From Elmis aenea (taxonomy: Eukaryota; Arthropoda; Insecta; Coleoptera; Elmidae), in the NCBI GenBank assembly GCA_947652605.1, contig OX393581.1, forward strand, positions 50,429,924 to 50,493,923: 64,000 nucleotides of DNA, read 5' to 3'. The stretch's first letter is position 1. The number at the start of each line of letters is the position of its first letter. The notes beneath the pieces are model-generated. The model was given only the letters and a program-made list of their open reading frames with translations, was not told the DNA's origin and made no database searches. A program made the position numbers and the translations under genes. Below are positions 11,912 to 22,242 of this stretch, one piece after another.

Positions 11912-11949
11912 ATTTTTCCAGCAACTAATTTTTTAAATCGCCTAGCAAC
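11912..11949 (+). promoter_or_regulatory. Two X-box-like (RFX) sites upstream of ODAD4
   Basis: ATTTTT-CC-AGCAAC at 11912-11925 and ATCGCC-T-AGCAAC at 11937-11949 both fit the animal X-box consensus RYYNYY-N(1-3)-RRNRAC. They lie 117-154 bp before the ATG of a ciliary gene, the usual position for RFX targets. The sequence match is direct; function is inferred. Confidence 0.5.
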
Positions 11950-12065
11950 AAATCTAACAGTGTCAGTTTGTCAACTTGTCACTTTTATTTATATAAATGG
12001 GGTTCTATTTGGAATATCGGTTGGGAAATATTTAAATTGAATGTTGTAAAAGTTTACTAAAAGTT

Positions 12066-12162
12066 ATGGCGTACGGGGAAAAGAAGGAAGAAGTCTATGG
12101 CTTCGAGACTTTCTTCCGAGAAACGGGTTACTTTCTTTCAAGACGCGAAGATTATGAAAAAG
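12066..12162 (+). CDS. ODAD4: ODAD4 exon 1
   Basis: Thirty-two codons plus one base. Begins MAYGEKKEEVYGFETFFRET; ends YEK + G before GTAAAA. The split codon completes to Ala at 12838, giving DYEKALKSFDEAV, a typical TPR helix B. Confidence 0.88.
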
Positions 12163-15100
12163 GTAAAACTATTATCCTTTATTGGTTGGTCATATATTTT
12201 GTAACGAATTTATAAAAAAAGTAGTCATTGATAATACTTTGCTTCTAAGCAGTTTTAAAATAGATGAAAGGAAAAACGTTTGGCGAATTCAAAAATATGA
12301 CATATTTTCTATTTTATTAATTACTAATTTTCAAATTCGATAAAGCTGATATGTTTTTATTTTATATCTGTAATCAAGTTTATTTCAATTAATTATATCG
12401 TTCTGCATTCTTGTAGTCTGATATCGACACGTTTAGAGCTTTTAATTTATAATTATGTAGCTTTTGATTGGACTATTTTGACTTTCTTGAGGTATACAGG
12501 GTGTCCCAGATTACATTTCCAACATGGGGATCTCGCTTATTATAGGACACACAGGTTTGTTTAAATTAGATTTGAGAAAACCTGTATCTCTTATAATAAG
12601 CAAGATCCCCATGCTGAAAATATAATCTGGGACACCCTGTATATTCATTTCAGTAAAAACAATTTTTTTTATTGCCGAAGCAGTGAAACCTGCGATATTT
12701 AGCAATAATAATCACTTTACAAACCTTTCATCAATTCTAAAATAACATTACGGTTTGCATATTTAGAATGGTTCAAAGACGAACTTAACATAATCCTGTA
12801 TTTAAAAACATGAAACTTTAGTAATTATTATCTACAGCTCTGAAGTCGTTCGATGAAGCCGTATCAAAGACACCCGTGGACAAGAGGGCCCTTATGGGCC
12901 GCTCTTTGACCAGGGCTAAAGCATGCCAATATCCCGGAGCCCTTGAAGATGTATACAAAGCTTTGAAACTAATGCCCGACGATTTGATCATTCTCGCCCA
13001 CAAAGCTCTCGTCACCTATCTCGGCTGCGAGTTTGAAGAGGCCTTGGTTCAAAATTATCGCATGGTGCCCATAAGAAAAAAGCCGGACAACTTTACAATG
13101 GGTGTCATGCACGTCAGTACCAAAATTTATGTACCAGGGCAAATTATTAAGCAATCTATATAGCCATGAGTAAAAACAGCCTTAAAGCACAATCTTATTA
13201 AATATTTAGCGAATGTAAAGAGTTTTCTTTATAAACCCAATGACCACCTTCCTGTTACTCTCTACAAAATATTATTAACCTTCGACTGGACACCCTTATT
13301 CCAGAATTTACCAAAACTCTTAGCCCGTTGGAAAAAAAAACATCTTTTGTCAGCTCTGTAGAATGTTCTTCCACCGGCTTAACTTCTTTATAAATTCATT
13401 ATTATTTCCGCGGAGGTGGTCCCTTTTCTGGTTCCTGCACTGCGACCTATTGGTCTATTGCATCCTCTGTTGATAGCTCCTTAAAGAAGTCCCGTGTTTT
13501 TGAAAAACTCCAGGATTTTCTTTGAGGGTGTTTTTCTTAACTCTTCTGGGTTGGCTTTTTCCATCCCCAGAAGTCTAAGCCGATAGGGTGTGAATCCTTC
13601 ACACTGGTATATTACGTGAAGAGGAGTTTCTTCTTCTTCACCACATCCTCTGCATAAATCGGTCTTTGAGAGCCCTATTATGCGGAAGTGTTTGTTCAGC
13701 CCACAGTGTCCTGTGGAGTCCTGTGGCTGCTCTGATGTCTACTCTGTTCATCCTGAGCGTTTCTTCTGCCTTTCCTTTGGAGACCATTGTCAGGATAGCC
13801 TTAGAATGGGCTTGGCCTGCAACTTTTTTCCAATGACGCTGGTTTTTCACAACACACAACAAATTTCGCAAATCTTTCAATTATCCCTCAAGTTGGCGAT
13901 AAATATTATTAATGTTCCTGTTACCCAACGGTACAAAATAAATGGCACTTTTGTTGTACATGGCTAGGTAGATCACTTAATTATTGTGCTTTGTCAATAA
14001 AAATGTCATTCAACCTAAAGTTTTAGTGTTCAGAAGCTATAGAGAATTGCATTGGAGAAAGAGCGGGGCGTCCTCTGAGAGACCACTTCAAGATTATCAG
14101 AAGACTAGCGTGGAAAAAGGCTAGAGACGCCGATAAACCTTACAAACCGACCAGCAAATACAAGACGAAAAAGAAGAAGAAGAAGAAGACGAAAACGAAG
14201 AAGAAGGTCGTGAAAGAACCGGTCGCACCAATCAAGAGCAAGACGAAAAGCGTTAAAAGTCTGAAAACAAACGAGGCAGTATCCAATGCTACGAGCACGA
14301 CAGTATCGAGGGCATCAGCCAAAGAAGCAGAGGTTAATGAAGAAGCTGACTCTGCGGTTTCCGGTGTGTCTAACGTAACAGACTTTGTACCGGAAGATGG
14401 ATTGTGTATTAGAGATAGCTTGCACAGCCACAAGACGGAGTCGGACTTTGTTCCTCCAGGAAAACCTTTTCCTTACCGACCGTTGCAAAGATACACAACG
14501 AATATTCAAAATTACATGGCAGAAAAATATCTGGAGAAAATGTATTTGGATAAAATCTTTCTCAATGATCTCAAGTATGATTTGGGCATTAAAAGTCCTA
14601 ACAGGGCTGGATCCAAAAAAATTATACAATTGGGAAAAGAAGGCCTTAAATGGTTATGTTATAAGCAGGTACAAATTATTAAAAAAATATGCTTTGAAGT
14701 GTATATGTGTGCGTGTATGTGCCAGACGTTAAAACTTACATTTTTGATAAAGATTGTCGAAAGAGCCTTTAAAAGTATTTTAAAAAGTGGGTATAAAGGG
14801 TGTTTAAGTTGAAACGACAATCCAAAATTCGGTGACGGACTGGGAAAAAAAACCGGCCCTGGCATTCAGAATATAGAGGCTCACAGCCAGAGCTGGGCAA
14901 AATTAAATTTTTATTAAAAAAAATCAAAAGTTTGATTTAAATTCAAAAGTTCACGTATTTTTAATGTTTTTGATTTTTTTTTTGTAAGAATCTTGACAAT
15001 TTGCGCTTTTTACTACTAATTTATTCATTTTTCACGTTACATTATGTTCTCTATAACTCTATACCGCGTCATTCAAAAAGTATGCAACAAATGGAAAAGT

Positions 15101-18100
15101 TTTTATTATCCATTTTTAGCGATTTCAGAAATAAAGTGCCCTGATTTTAAGAATTTTATAAAAGCTGTTTAGAATTCAAAAATAATTCTAAATACAGGGT
15201 GAGTCATTAGTGCGGGGTCGGTCGATTGTGGCTAAACGATTTGAGATAGAAAGTTGATTCAAACGCTATTTTATATAGTTTTTTCTTCCGAACACGATAA
15301 AAATATTTTTAAATATACAGGGTGAGTCAAATATCTGGAACTAATAGTAACTTTCATATTTCAAATACAACACCCCATTTTTTATTTAATATTTTTGATC
15401 GCCTTTATTTTAGCTTTACATCAACATAAAATACTACAGGTTTATATGCGGCGATGTCAAAAAGAAAATTAAAAAATGTTCAAGGTTATAAGTCTTTATT
15501 TAAAAAATTCTCCTGAAGGTAAGGACATGCAGAAAACATTGCTCTATTCGCTCGATATTAAAAAGTTTGAATCACACATACAGGGTGTTCATAAATAGGT
15601 GGCAACTTCCATGATTTTCAAAAGCTCGTAACTCAATTTTTTCAAATAATACAAACCCCTGCATTTTCTTATGTCATCGAATTCGTCTTTAAAAGAGCTT
15701 CATTTTTTGTTAAGTATGTCCTATACCCAAAACTCATACTTTTTGAGATATTCGACATTTTTTCTTCCAATCGTTATTGAAACAAATATGTAGAGTGCCG
15801 TGAAAATCGAAAAAAAAACTGACTGTTCACTTCACTAACGTCAAAAACTTGTCATTTATATCTTTAAATATTGCATTTCAACAATGAATTTTTTTTGTGA
15901 GTTGCTTTGCTCTGCAAGATAGGCATAAGGGTGCCATTAATTTTTAGATTGCATAGGTGTATAATTTTAATTAGTTGCTCTGTATATTTTGATTAATAAT
16001 ATGCACTAATAGGCTAACTACTTTATTCAATGCAGTGGATTTTGATTTTTATATAGCAATAATTTCTTTTTTATGTTCTTTTGTTTTATTTACAGAATTT
16101 ATTTAATGTTTTTTTTGTGGTTTCAATAAATAATTTTTCCTTAATTTTCCCTTTTTCTTCGCGCTCCCTCTGAAGTGTTGCGCTCCCTCCAGGTTTAGAA
16201 ACACTAGTAAAGTTCATAACAATAATAAAATTGAGTTGGTTGCCAATTTATTTATTGCTTAAGATATCTACCTACTATTAGTAATTAAATACACAAAATG
16301 GTGAATTAACCATATGAATTTGCTCTTGTAAAGTGAAATTCATTGTGGAAGTGCAATATTTCAAAAAATAAATGACAAGTTTTTGACGTTAGTGAAGTGA
16401 ACAGTCAGTTTTTTTTCGATTTTTAAGGCACTCTATTCGCTTCAATAACGATTAGAAGAAAAAAAATCGAATGGCTCAAAAGGTATCACCCCTATCGTGA
16501 ACGCCCCTGTCAAGGACTTCAAAATTGTAACCAGATGAGAAGAATGGAATTTTGTTGATGGTTCATCAGAAAACATAATGTCTGACTTATTTCCGGGTAT
16601 TTATTGAAATACATTTCTGCAGCCATAATATCATTCCTCCTACAGTGAATAAAGCTATTCAACATTTCATATTTATGCTTATTTGAAAAACGATCCATTG
16701 AAAACTTGGAAATCACTAACTTGTTTGCAATACAGAAAAATATATATTATTTTACAGTAAGTAGAAATAGTCGTTGCAATTGTTTATTCACGACACCAAG
16801 GCCTACTGTGGTGAAACCTTAATTTTGCAATTTTTCATATTTTCTCTAGGTTAGACATGCTTGTTCGTGTAAATTTTTTGCAAACATAACACTGTTTTTT
16901 TAATTTTTTTAAATTGAGTGTTTTAAGGACGCTTCGACATCTGTGGTCACTAGCGTCCGGGAGGAGGGGGCGGGGAACAAGAAAAGGGTGGGTAAGGTAA
17001 GGGTAGGTGGAAGTACTGTCACAGCATTTGCCTATAGTTGGTAGAGGGAATCACCTGAAACCTCTACAATGACAGACGGCCGTGGGATTCAAACCCACGA
17101 CCTCCCGATTAACTCGGAAGGTTGCATACCAACCAGCCACCGAGCTCGGTTAACACTGTTTTGCTTTGCTTGGCGAATTAAAAAATTTTGGAATCGTTTC
17201 CATGTGAATATTGTACCACTTTTTTTTTTGTAGGAGCTTTTACGAACGAGAAGACCATTCTACTTCATCAAATATCAAGAAGCAACGTTGTCCGGCAAAT
17301 TGAGGGCCCGTCAGGACGCCGAACTCAGAAAAATGCAAGCTACCGCCAAAAGCGAAGCCGACGCTCTCACCGACAAGATCAAGAAATGCATCCAGGATAA
17401 AAGCACACGCATCGCACTCGAGCTTTCTGAAAAACTCAAACTTTATTGCGACTCCAAGCCGAAGAAAGTTCTTCCTGAGCGAGAAAACTACTTGGATAAT
17501 ATGTACAAGCTGGTGGCGCAAGCTCATATGGAAATGAAGAGACTAAATAAAGATCAATTCGAATGGGACCAAGAGAAGAGAATTTATAATATGCTTGGAG
17601 CACCTTTAAGTAGGGAACCTTCTACAGATTCAGTTATCAATCAGTTTAAGGACGTGTTTGTTGATCATAAGTAAGTGGGCCATTTCATAAAAACAAATGT
17701 GACATCGGTCGCTAGTCTAAATTGCTTGATCAGCAGACAAAATAATTCTTCCGAACAAAAAATTCGCCATCTTCAAGTTAAATAAACAATCCCACAAATA
17801 TTTGCCTCGTCATACTGTCGCAATAACATTACCAAGACGATCGACCAACTTTCCCTTCCACACATTCTGTCAGTCTTGCGCATGGCTCCATCATTACATT
17901 GTACAGCATGATCACAAAAATTCGAGCCACCTCTTCTTTAACATCCTGTAATTTGCGCGGTGGTGGTGTTTGGAAGACGTGTCGTTTTAACCTTTTCGGT
18001 GCTCTGGACGAGTATACTCGCCAAATTTTTACGCGATCCAAGATGCTCGAGACGAGTTAACTCGCCCGAACGTTACAGCTTCCAAATTTCTTTCGACATT

Positions 18101-19532
18101 TTTTCCTAATATCTACTCTAAAATTCTTTCATATAATTTTTCTACCACACTAAATAGTTTTAAGTTATATTTCCATAATTGCTAGAATTCTGTTTTCATT
18201 TGGCATAACGTAAATCAATAAATTAACACATTTTCCTTACATAAGAGCCTGCTTCACTGCTGCACCTATTATTGCAAATGTTCACACGGTGAATAGTTTT
18301 TGAATACACCTCATAATACAAAATAATAAAAATGAATATTAAAGTAACAAAACTTATCCTTATCAGGAAACAAATCGCAATCACCGAAGAGAGACTGCGA
18401 AAGGCGAGTGGACCCCAAGAGATGGCCTGGCTGTACCACGATTTATCGCGTTATCATACGGAACTGAAACAATACGAGCTGGGAAGAGTATACGCGAGAA
18501 AATGCATTGTGGAAGGCCGCCGGGCTGACAATTTGGCCTGGGTTATTAATGCAACGATGTTAATTACGCGAATTAATATGCAACAACACAACAGAAACGA
18601 CGCTAAGTTGGAAATTAACGATGCAATTGGTATAGCGAAACAATTGAACAATGAAGTCCTCGTGGAATTTCTTGAGAAGGTTGTGAAATACCAGGAACAA
18701 GCTTAATTTATTAAAAATTAAAAACGCGGTTGATAATTTCCAAGATTTTATTTAAAATACGTTCAAAGCAATTTCCTTCAACAATAACACACTTCAAAAT
18801 TCTTACGTTGTAGGGTAGAAGATGACTAATTATAATTAACTAACCATTTTTACTTTTCACTTCTTTAAAGCTCGCAACGAATCTTCGTTTGAAATAATTA
18901 CAAAATAATCAAGAACGTATGAGAACTAAATAATATTACGTGTGGTTGTTTTTAACAGCCTATTAGGGTTTTAATTTTTTATCAGTTAAGCTTGGCTTTC
19001 GCATGATTTTGAGACAAAATAACGGCTTTGTGTTGTGGGTTTTAGTCTTTACAGGTGGTCGAAAAGATGGACTTCGATGACTTCCACGGACCTAAAGTAT
19101 TGGAGAAACGCGAGAAGGCAATCATTGAAATGATGGCCGGTTCGCAAATGAAAGACGAAGCCACGTTCCTCTTCAAGAAAATGTCCGCGATGCCTGCTGC
19201 AAGACGTATGTCTGTCATGCCCGGCGTTCGGCTTGAAGATGGACCTGACAAAGGGACGGTGAGTCTAAATTTTTCACAAAATCATACTCTTGGAGACGAT
19301 GTTAAGCATTGAAGTTGATTTAAATGGTGGAGCTTGTTTAAGAAAATTAACTTTTGGAAAAATCTTATAGGCCACAACTAGAAAGATGTCGATCATGCCT
19401 GGGGCTAAGACAGAAGACGATGCACCACCTGCTCCAACTCACGCGGGTAAAGCTAAGAAGAAAATTGAATTTAGCGACGAAAGTAGCAAAGGCATCGGTT
19501 TTATGGAACTTATACAATATCATGTTGATTAA
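12066..19532 (+). CDS. ODAD4: Outer dynein arm docking complex subunit 4 (TTC25), complete gene, seven exons
   Basis: Exons 12066-12162, 12838-13116, 14034-14668, 17234-17670, 18367-18679 (or 18682), 19055-19258 and 19371-19532 join in frame to about 708 codons, close to the usual vertebrate length (about 670). N-terminal TPRs span roughly residues 10-125 (ETGYFLSRREDYEKALKSF, then KRALMGRSLTRAKA). A GVMHVKAIENCIGE junction follows, then a Lys-rich linker (about 165-185), the YMAEKYLEKMYLDK block and a helical region. A second TPR set (about 485-585) contains MAWLYHDLSRYHTELKQYELG. The tail has two RxMSxMPG motifs. TTC25/ODAD4 docks outer dynein arms on axonemal doublets; insects use it in sperm and chordotonal cilia. 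The start is the first ATG after the promoter region, with AAAGTTATGG context. The 3' end is the least certain part. Confidence 0.9.
12493..12643. mobile_element. 151-bp MITE with near-perfect inverted repeats
   Basis: Starts TATACAGGGTGTCCCAGATT and ends AATCTGGGACACCCTGTATA. The arms stay complementary inward through a second block (GGGGATCTCGCTTATTATA against TATAATAAGCAAGATCCCC). The TA at each end is probably the target duplication. It lies in intron 1 of ODAD4. Half-copies with the same arms occur at 30155, 45935 and 61820. Confidence 0.88.
12838..13116 (+). CDS. ODAD4: ODAD4 exon 2 (TPR repeats)
   Basis: Acceptor ATCTACAG. Encodes ALKSFDEAVSKTPVDKRALM, then YPGALEDVYKALKLMPDDLI and LGCEFEEALVQNYRMVPIRK, three consecutive TPR-like helical hairpins. 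The donor at 13117 (CACGTCA|GTACCA) is preferred to one at 13131, because only it keeps phase with exon 3 and yields HVKAIENCIG, which aligns with the family. Confidence 0.82.
13330..13880 (-). mobile_element. LINE C-terminal fragment (family c) in ODAD4 intron 2
   Basis: The minus strand reads in broken frames a C-terminal module with LSKTDLCRGCGEEEETPLHV, a Cys-rich (CxxC...H) motif of the kind that ends R1/jockey-type pol proteins. It is followed by GFTPYRLRLLGMEKANPEEL and a short tail. A related plus-strand fragment is at 29340-29515. Several frameshifts and stops; 5'-truncated. Confidence 0.65.
14034..14668 (+). CDS. ODAD4: ODAD4 exon 3 with lysine-rich linker
   Basis: Acceptor TGTTCAG. 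Reads KAIENCIGERAGRPLRDHFK, then PYKPTSKYKTKKK, a Lys-rich run encoded by an AAG-type purine repeat at 14160-14205. Next comes an Ala/Ser/Val linker, DFVPEDGLCIRDSLHSHK and PYRPLQRYTTNIQNYMAEKY, and it ends WLCYKQ in phase 0 before GTACAA. Confidence 0.87.
14160..14205 (+). repeat. Purine AAG-type simple repeat inside exon 3
   Basis: AAGAAGAAG-rich tract encoding the poly-Lys/Lys-Thr stretch of ODAD4. It is likely length-variable, and is in frame. Confidence 0.7.
14829..15192 (-). mobile_element. hAT-type end fragment, same family as 54786-56100
   Basis: Begins GGTGACGGACTGGGAAAAAA and continues through CGGCCCTGGCATTCAG, AATATAGAGGCTCACAGCC and AGAGCTGGGCAAAATTAAA. This is the reverse complement of the right end of the complete element at 54786-56100, followed by its internal AAAGTATGCAACAAATGG block. 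The other end is missing. Confidence 0.7.
15193..15345. repeat. Directly repeated ACAGGGTGAGTCA ends
   Basis: TACAGGGTGAGTCA occurs at about 15195 and again, in the same orientation, at about 15317. These are two ACAGGGTG-type element ends 122 bp apart without their right-hand partners. Confidence 0.5.
15583..16508. mobile_element. Palindromic ACAGGGTGTTC element in ODAD4 intron 3
   Basis: The left end ACAGGGTGTTCATAAATAGG pairs with the right end CCTATCGTGAACGCCCCTGT. A second inverted pair lies inside: CACTTCACTAACGTCAAAAA near 15826 and TTTTTGACGTTAGTGAAGTG near 16380. The middle (about 15950-16210) holds a piece ending GGAGGGAGCGC-type (reverse strand), which looks like a hAT terminus. 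No transposase frame remains. Confidence 0.6.
16887..17162 (-). mobile_element. tRNA-derived SINE with 12-bp target duplication
   Basis: On the minus strand the element starts ACCGAGCTCGGTGGCTGGTT. It has an A-box-like GGCTGGTTGG and a B-box-like GGTTTGAATCC 42 bp further on, so the first about 75 bp resemble a tRNA. An unrelated body follows, then an A/T-rich tail. Both flanks carry TAACACTGTTTT (16887-16898 and 17151-17162), a perfect duplication, so the body is 16899-17150. It sits in ODAD4 intron 3, antisense to the gene. Confidence 0.85.
17234..17670 (+). CDS. ODAD4: ODAD4 exon 4
   Basis: The acceptor is a T-tract ending TGTAG. Reads ELLRTRRPFYFIKYQEATLS, then a Lys/Glu-rich helix (ELRKMQATAKSEADALTDKI), an LPERENYLDNMYKLVAQAHM block matching the family's region before the second TPR set, and ends VFVDH + AA before GTAAGT. 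The split Lys codon is completed at 18367. Confidence 0.9.
18367..18706 (+). CDS. ODAD4: ODAD4 exon 5 (second TPR set); splice or stop alternative at its end
   Basis: Acceptor TTATCAG. Encodes KQIAITEERLRKASGPQEMA, then WLYHDLSRYHTELKQYELGR and NDAIGIAKQLNNEVLVEFLEK, typical TPR helices. If not spliced, the frame ends VVKYQEQA-stop at 18704-18706. A GT within this tail (after 18679 or 18682) joins in frame to exon 6, and the joined peptide EFLEKVVEKMDFDDFHGPKV looks continuous with the family's C-terminus. Either two isoforms exist or the stop belongs to the intron. Confidence 0.85.
19055..19258 (+). CDS. ODAD4: ODAD4 exon 6 (alternative or main C-terminus)
   Basis: Phase-0 exon between TTTACAG and GTGAGT. 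Encodes VVEKMDFDDFHGPKVLEKRE, then a Met-rich FLFKKMSAMPAARRMSVMPG stretch. No ATG-led independent gene is likely; splicing from exon 5 fits. Confidence 0.75.
19371..19532 (+). CDS. ODAD4: ODAD4 exon 7
   Basis: Acceptor ATCTTATAG. Reads ATTRKMSIMPGAKTEDDAPP, repeating the MSxMPG motif of exon 6, then a basic/acidic tail ending at TAA 19530-19532. A strong donor (GTAAGT) starts at 19534, just past the stop, so an earlier cryptic donor and further exons cannot be excluded. Confidence 0.65.
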   Translation, partial: ATTRKMSIMPGAKTEDDAPPAPTHAGKAKKKIEFSDESSKGIGFMELIQYHVD

Positions 19533-19872
19533 TGTAAGTTGCTGTATCAGCGAAGGTTACGTATTTGATTAAAATTATTAAATGACTTAAAAGGACTAAT
19601 CTTATTAATTTTATTTATACATTCTTTGCGTTTGTGAACGTCCAAGCAAGGATTTAATGCAGGGGCGCTATTCCCAACTCGCTCGCTTTGAACAGCAGTG
19701 CTCATGAAAGCGAGCGTCGTCAATGCGAGTGGAGTGGTCGCTTCTGTATTCTCATGTACCCCTGCCTTTGCAATTCTTCGACGCGAGTGGGTAGATGTTG
19801 CAACATTGGAATTTTGCATGGTCTGTCACTTTGCCGCCAGTTTTTGAATGTTCTGTGGTTTTTGTTTTGATT

Positions 19873-20075
19873 ATGGGGAAATTAACGGAGCAGCAGAAAG
19901 CAGCATTAGTAGAAATTCTTGAGAGAATAGTTAATTATTAAGTGGCAAATTTTCACAAAATTTTACATATAACGATGCCCAAAAGCAATGGAGTGTAATT
20001 GCTACAAATTTAAATAGTATGTAAAATGTATTGGAATGAGTATCCCTCGAAAGTCTAAATTTTTTTCGAAATTCA
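19873..20075 (+). pseudogene. Myb/SANT-like DNA-binding domain, broken
   Basis: Begins MGKLTEQQKAALVEILER and after a frameshift continues SGKFSQNFTYNDAQKQWSVI then ATNLNS. This is the classic start of Myb/SANT-like domains of transposon accessory proteins (Trp spacing, GKF.....DAQKQW). It is interrupted by frameshifts and, at 20098, by the hAT insertion. Confidence 0.65.
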
Positions 20076-20097
20076 TCGACATTTAATTGTGTAAATG

Positions 20098-21189
20098 TAG
20101 GGTTGCCAGATATCCTGAATGTATAAAAAGAACAATACAAATCAAAAAAGAGAACATTGCGGAATTAACTGAAAAACACATTTATTCAGAAAAAATTTGC
20201 ACAATTGTAGCAAAAATTGATTATTCTTATATATTATTTTTTATTACACATATTATATCAGTAAAATTATTTACATATATTCATAAATATAATATAAATC
20301 ATTGAAAATTCGTTTCTTTGGTTGGAGAAATCACGTCCTAATAAACTAACATACCTAGTATAGGAGAAGGCTACCCCAATAAAATCGGTTATTTAGATTC
20401 CTTTCCATATTATTAATAAGAAAAAAATGTTTATTCATTAAATACCTAAATTTATTAGAATCGATAAAGTTGGTTTCTCCTGTTGTTTGATTATAGGTTA
20501 AATAAACGAAAAGTTGCTGGTTTTCAAACAGGTTTATTCGTTGCAAATTTTAAAAAAGATCCGACATGTTTCGCCGATGTTATTTTATCGGCATCCTCAG
20601 GGATGTTTTTTTAAAAAGTTGAAAAATGTTGAATTATGTTAAAATTGTAGAACATTTGTGTTGTTTTAAAATCAACAGATAATTCAATTTTTTTTACAAA
20701 TGTTCAACAATTTTAACATAATTCAACATTTTTCAACTTTTTAAAAAAACATCCCTGAGGATGCCGATAAAATAACATCGGCGAAACATGTCGGATCTTT
20801 TTTAAAATTTGCAACGAATAAACCTGCTTGAAAACCAGCAACTTTTCGTTTATTTAATTTATTAGAATTTATTGGTTCTTTGAGAAACATTTTTTTCATA
20901 CATTTATTCCTTTTTAATTAAATTTAATTTTTGAAGTAATAGATGTTAGGATGTTTTTTCTGTATTATTTTTAAACTCATCATAAAAATAATTACAAGCA
21001 ATATGCTTGTAATTGTATGCATTAAGTTTAAGTTCGAATATTAAATGAACTTCACTAAACATTCTCATTTTAAAAAAGGGTAACCGAAAAAGAGAACAAA
21101 AGTGAACATTTTTACATGAAAAAAGAAAAAGAAATATCAGAATTAAAAAAGAGAAAATGTTTCTTTAAAGTGATATTCTGGCAACCCTA
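20098..21189. mobile_element. Non-autonomous hAT element, 1092 bp, perfect 8-bp target duplication
   Basis: Ends TAGGGTTGCCAG and CTGGCAACCCTA are inverted repeats, flanked on both sides by TGTAAATG (20090-20097 and 21190-21197). The 8-bp duplication and TAGGG start are hAT hallmarks. The inside has no transposase, only AT-rich DNA and the palindrome at 20499-20857. Confidence 0.85.
20499..20857. repeat. Nearly perfect 360-bp palindrome
   Basis: The left arm (AAATAAACGAAAAGTTGCTG ... CGGCATCCTCAGGGATG) and the right arm (CATCCCTGAGGATGCCG ... CAGCAACTTTTCGTTTATTT) pair almost completely around a centre near 20680. It is probably a foldback MITE nested in the hAT. Coding is absent; the transcript would form a long hairpin. 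Confidence 0.85.
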
Positions 21190-21635
21190 TGTAAATGAAT
21201 TTAATAATATTAAATTATAAGGTTCGGCCACATCATTTTAAGCCTGTTCTAAGTCCTCAATTAAATTGATAAATTTAATATCATCCATAATAAAAGAAAA
21301 CAACAACTCACAACACACACAAAGGTTACGATTTGAGTTCAAAGCGAGCGGTATTTGCCAAGAGGAGTGGGTCTACCCACTCGCGTTGAACGCGAATGGA
21401 GCGCCTGCGAGAGGAGACGTTGGGAATAAGATTTTCAGTGGTTTGTGCACCCCTAGCGTTCAACGGTAGCGATATCGCTGAACAGGAGGAGTTGAGAATA
21501 CCAGCCCAGGACATATGCGTCCCGACGCCTCCACCAAATGTTAAACATTTTTAAAGTATTGAAATCTAAGATTTTCTTGAGATAAAAGTGTATCCTTTAA
21601 AGGCACCCAATACATCAAAATTTTAAAGTTTTATT

Positions 21636-21790
21636 TTATTTATTTAGTCATGACTCCTACTACTGTTAGGTGTAGGACTGTTGAGTTGTGTTGTGCCGAC
21701 TTTTTTCCATGTTTTTCTGTCTTGTGCTAGATTTTTTATGTCTTTCCATTTGATGTCTCTATCCGTTGCTGCTTTTTTATGCAGAGTTTA
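21636..21790 (-). mobile_element. LINE 3'-end fragment (family f)
   Basis: The minus strand matches the end of the LINE at 53105-53560: the AAAAAGCAGCAACGGATAGA, ACATCAAATGGAAAGACAT, CTAGCACAAGACAG and AGTCATGACTAAATAAATA blocks are in the same order. Confidence 0.7.
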
Positions 21791-22242
21791 AATTTGAATT
21801 TGTTGCAAAATTATAAGCCGAAAGTCTTTAAAATGTAGACTAATGTTCCACCTCCATGTAAATTCATATTCTTGGATTAAGCTTTGTTGACTGTAAATAA
21901 CATAAAAATTGCCTATGAATGTAAAATAAATTCAAAATATCCGTGTTTGATTACTCTTGATTTCCCATTTTCATAGATACATCAGACAAACGCAATAAAA
22001 GTGGTTTACAACTATTAATATTGGCATTTGTTGTCATTTCCAAGGCTTACTATTTAAAAATGTTGCAATTTTTCTAAACTTTATCAAAAATTCTTAATAA
22101 CTCAAAAATTGTTGCAGATAGGTATAGGAAACGCTTATGCAGATTGATGCAAAATGTAATTTTACATAAGAAAATGAAAAAAAAGTTTATATTTGAAAAA
22201 AAACGAGTTTTAGTGGTCTTAACCCTTTCAATACTGCGGGGA

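Larger units (their letters stand above)
19640..21500. mobile_element. Degenerate DNA transposon carrying a Myb/SANT-like gene, split by a hAT
   Basis: Related, GC-richer sequence sits at both edges in inverted orientation: around 19670-19800 (CGAGTGGGTAGATG) and around 21340-21490 (reverse strand CAACGCGAGTGGGTAGACCC). Between them are a broken Myb/SANT-like gene start and the hAT at 20098-21189. The association of an accessory Myb/SANT protein with a transposon suggests a Harbinger-like element; the borders are approximate. Confidence 0.5.

Noticed and set aside
14140..14433. Minus-strand ORF with a poly-Phe/Val run that looks like a membrane segment
   Set aside because: Antisense of the lysine-rich linker of ODAD4 exon 3.
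17070..17150. A tRNA gene
   Set aside because: The A and B box-like motifs are there, but the clover-leaf is poor and the flanking duplications and non-tRNA body show a SINE.
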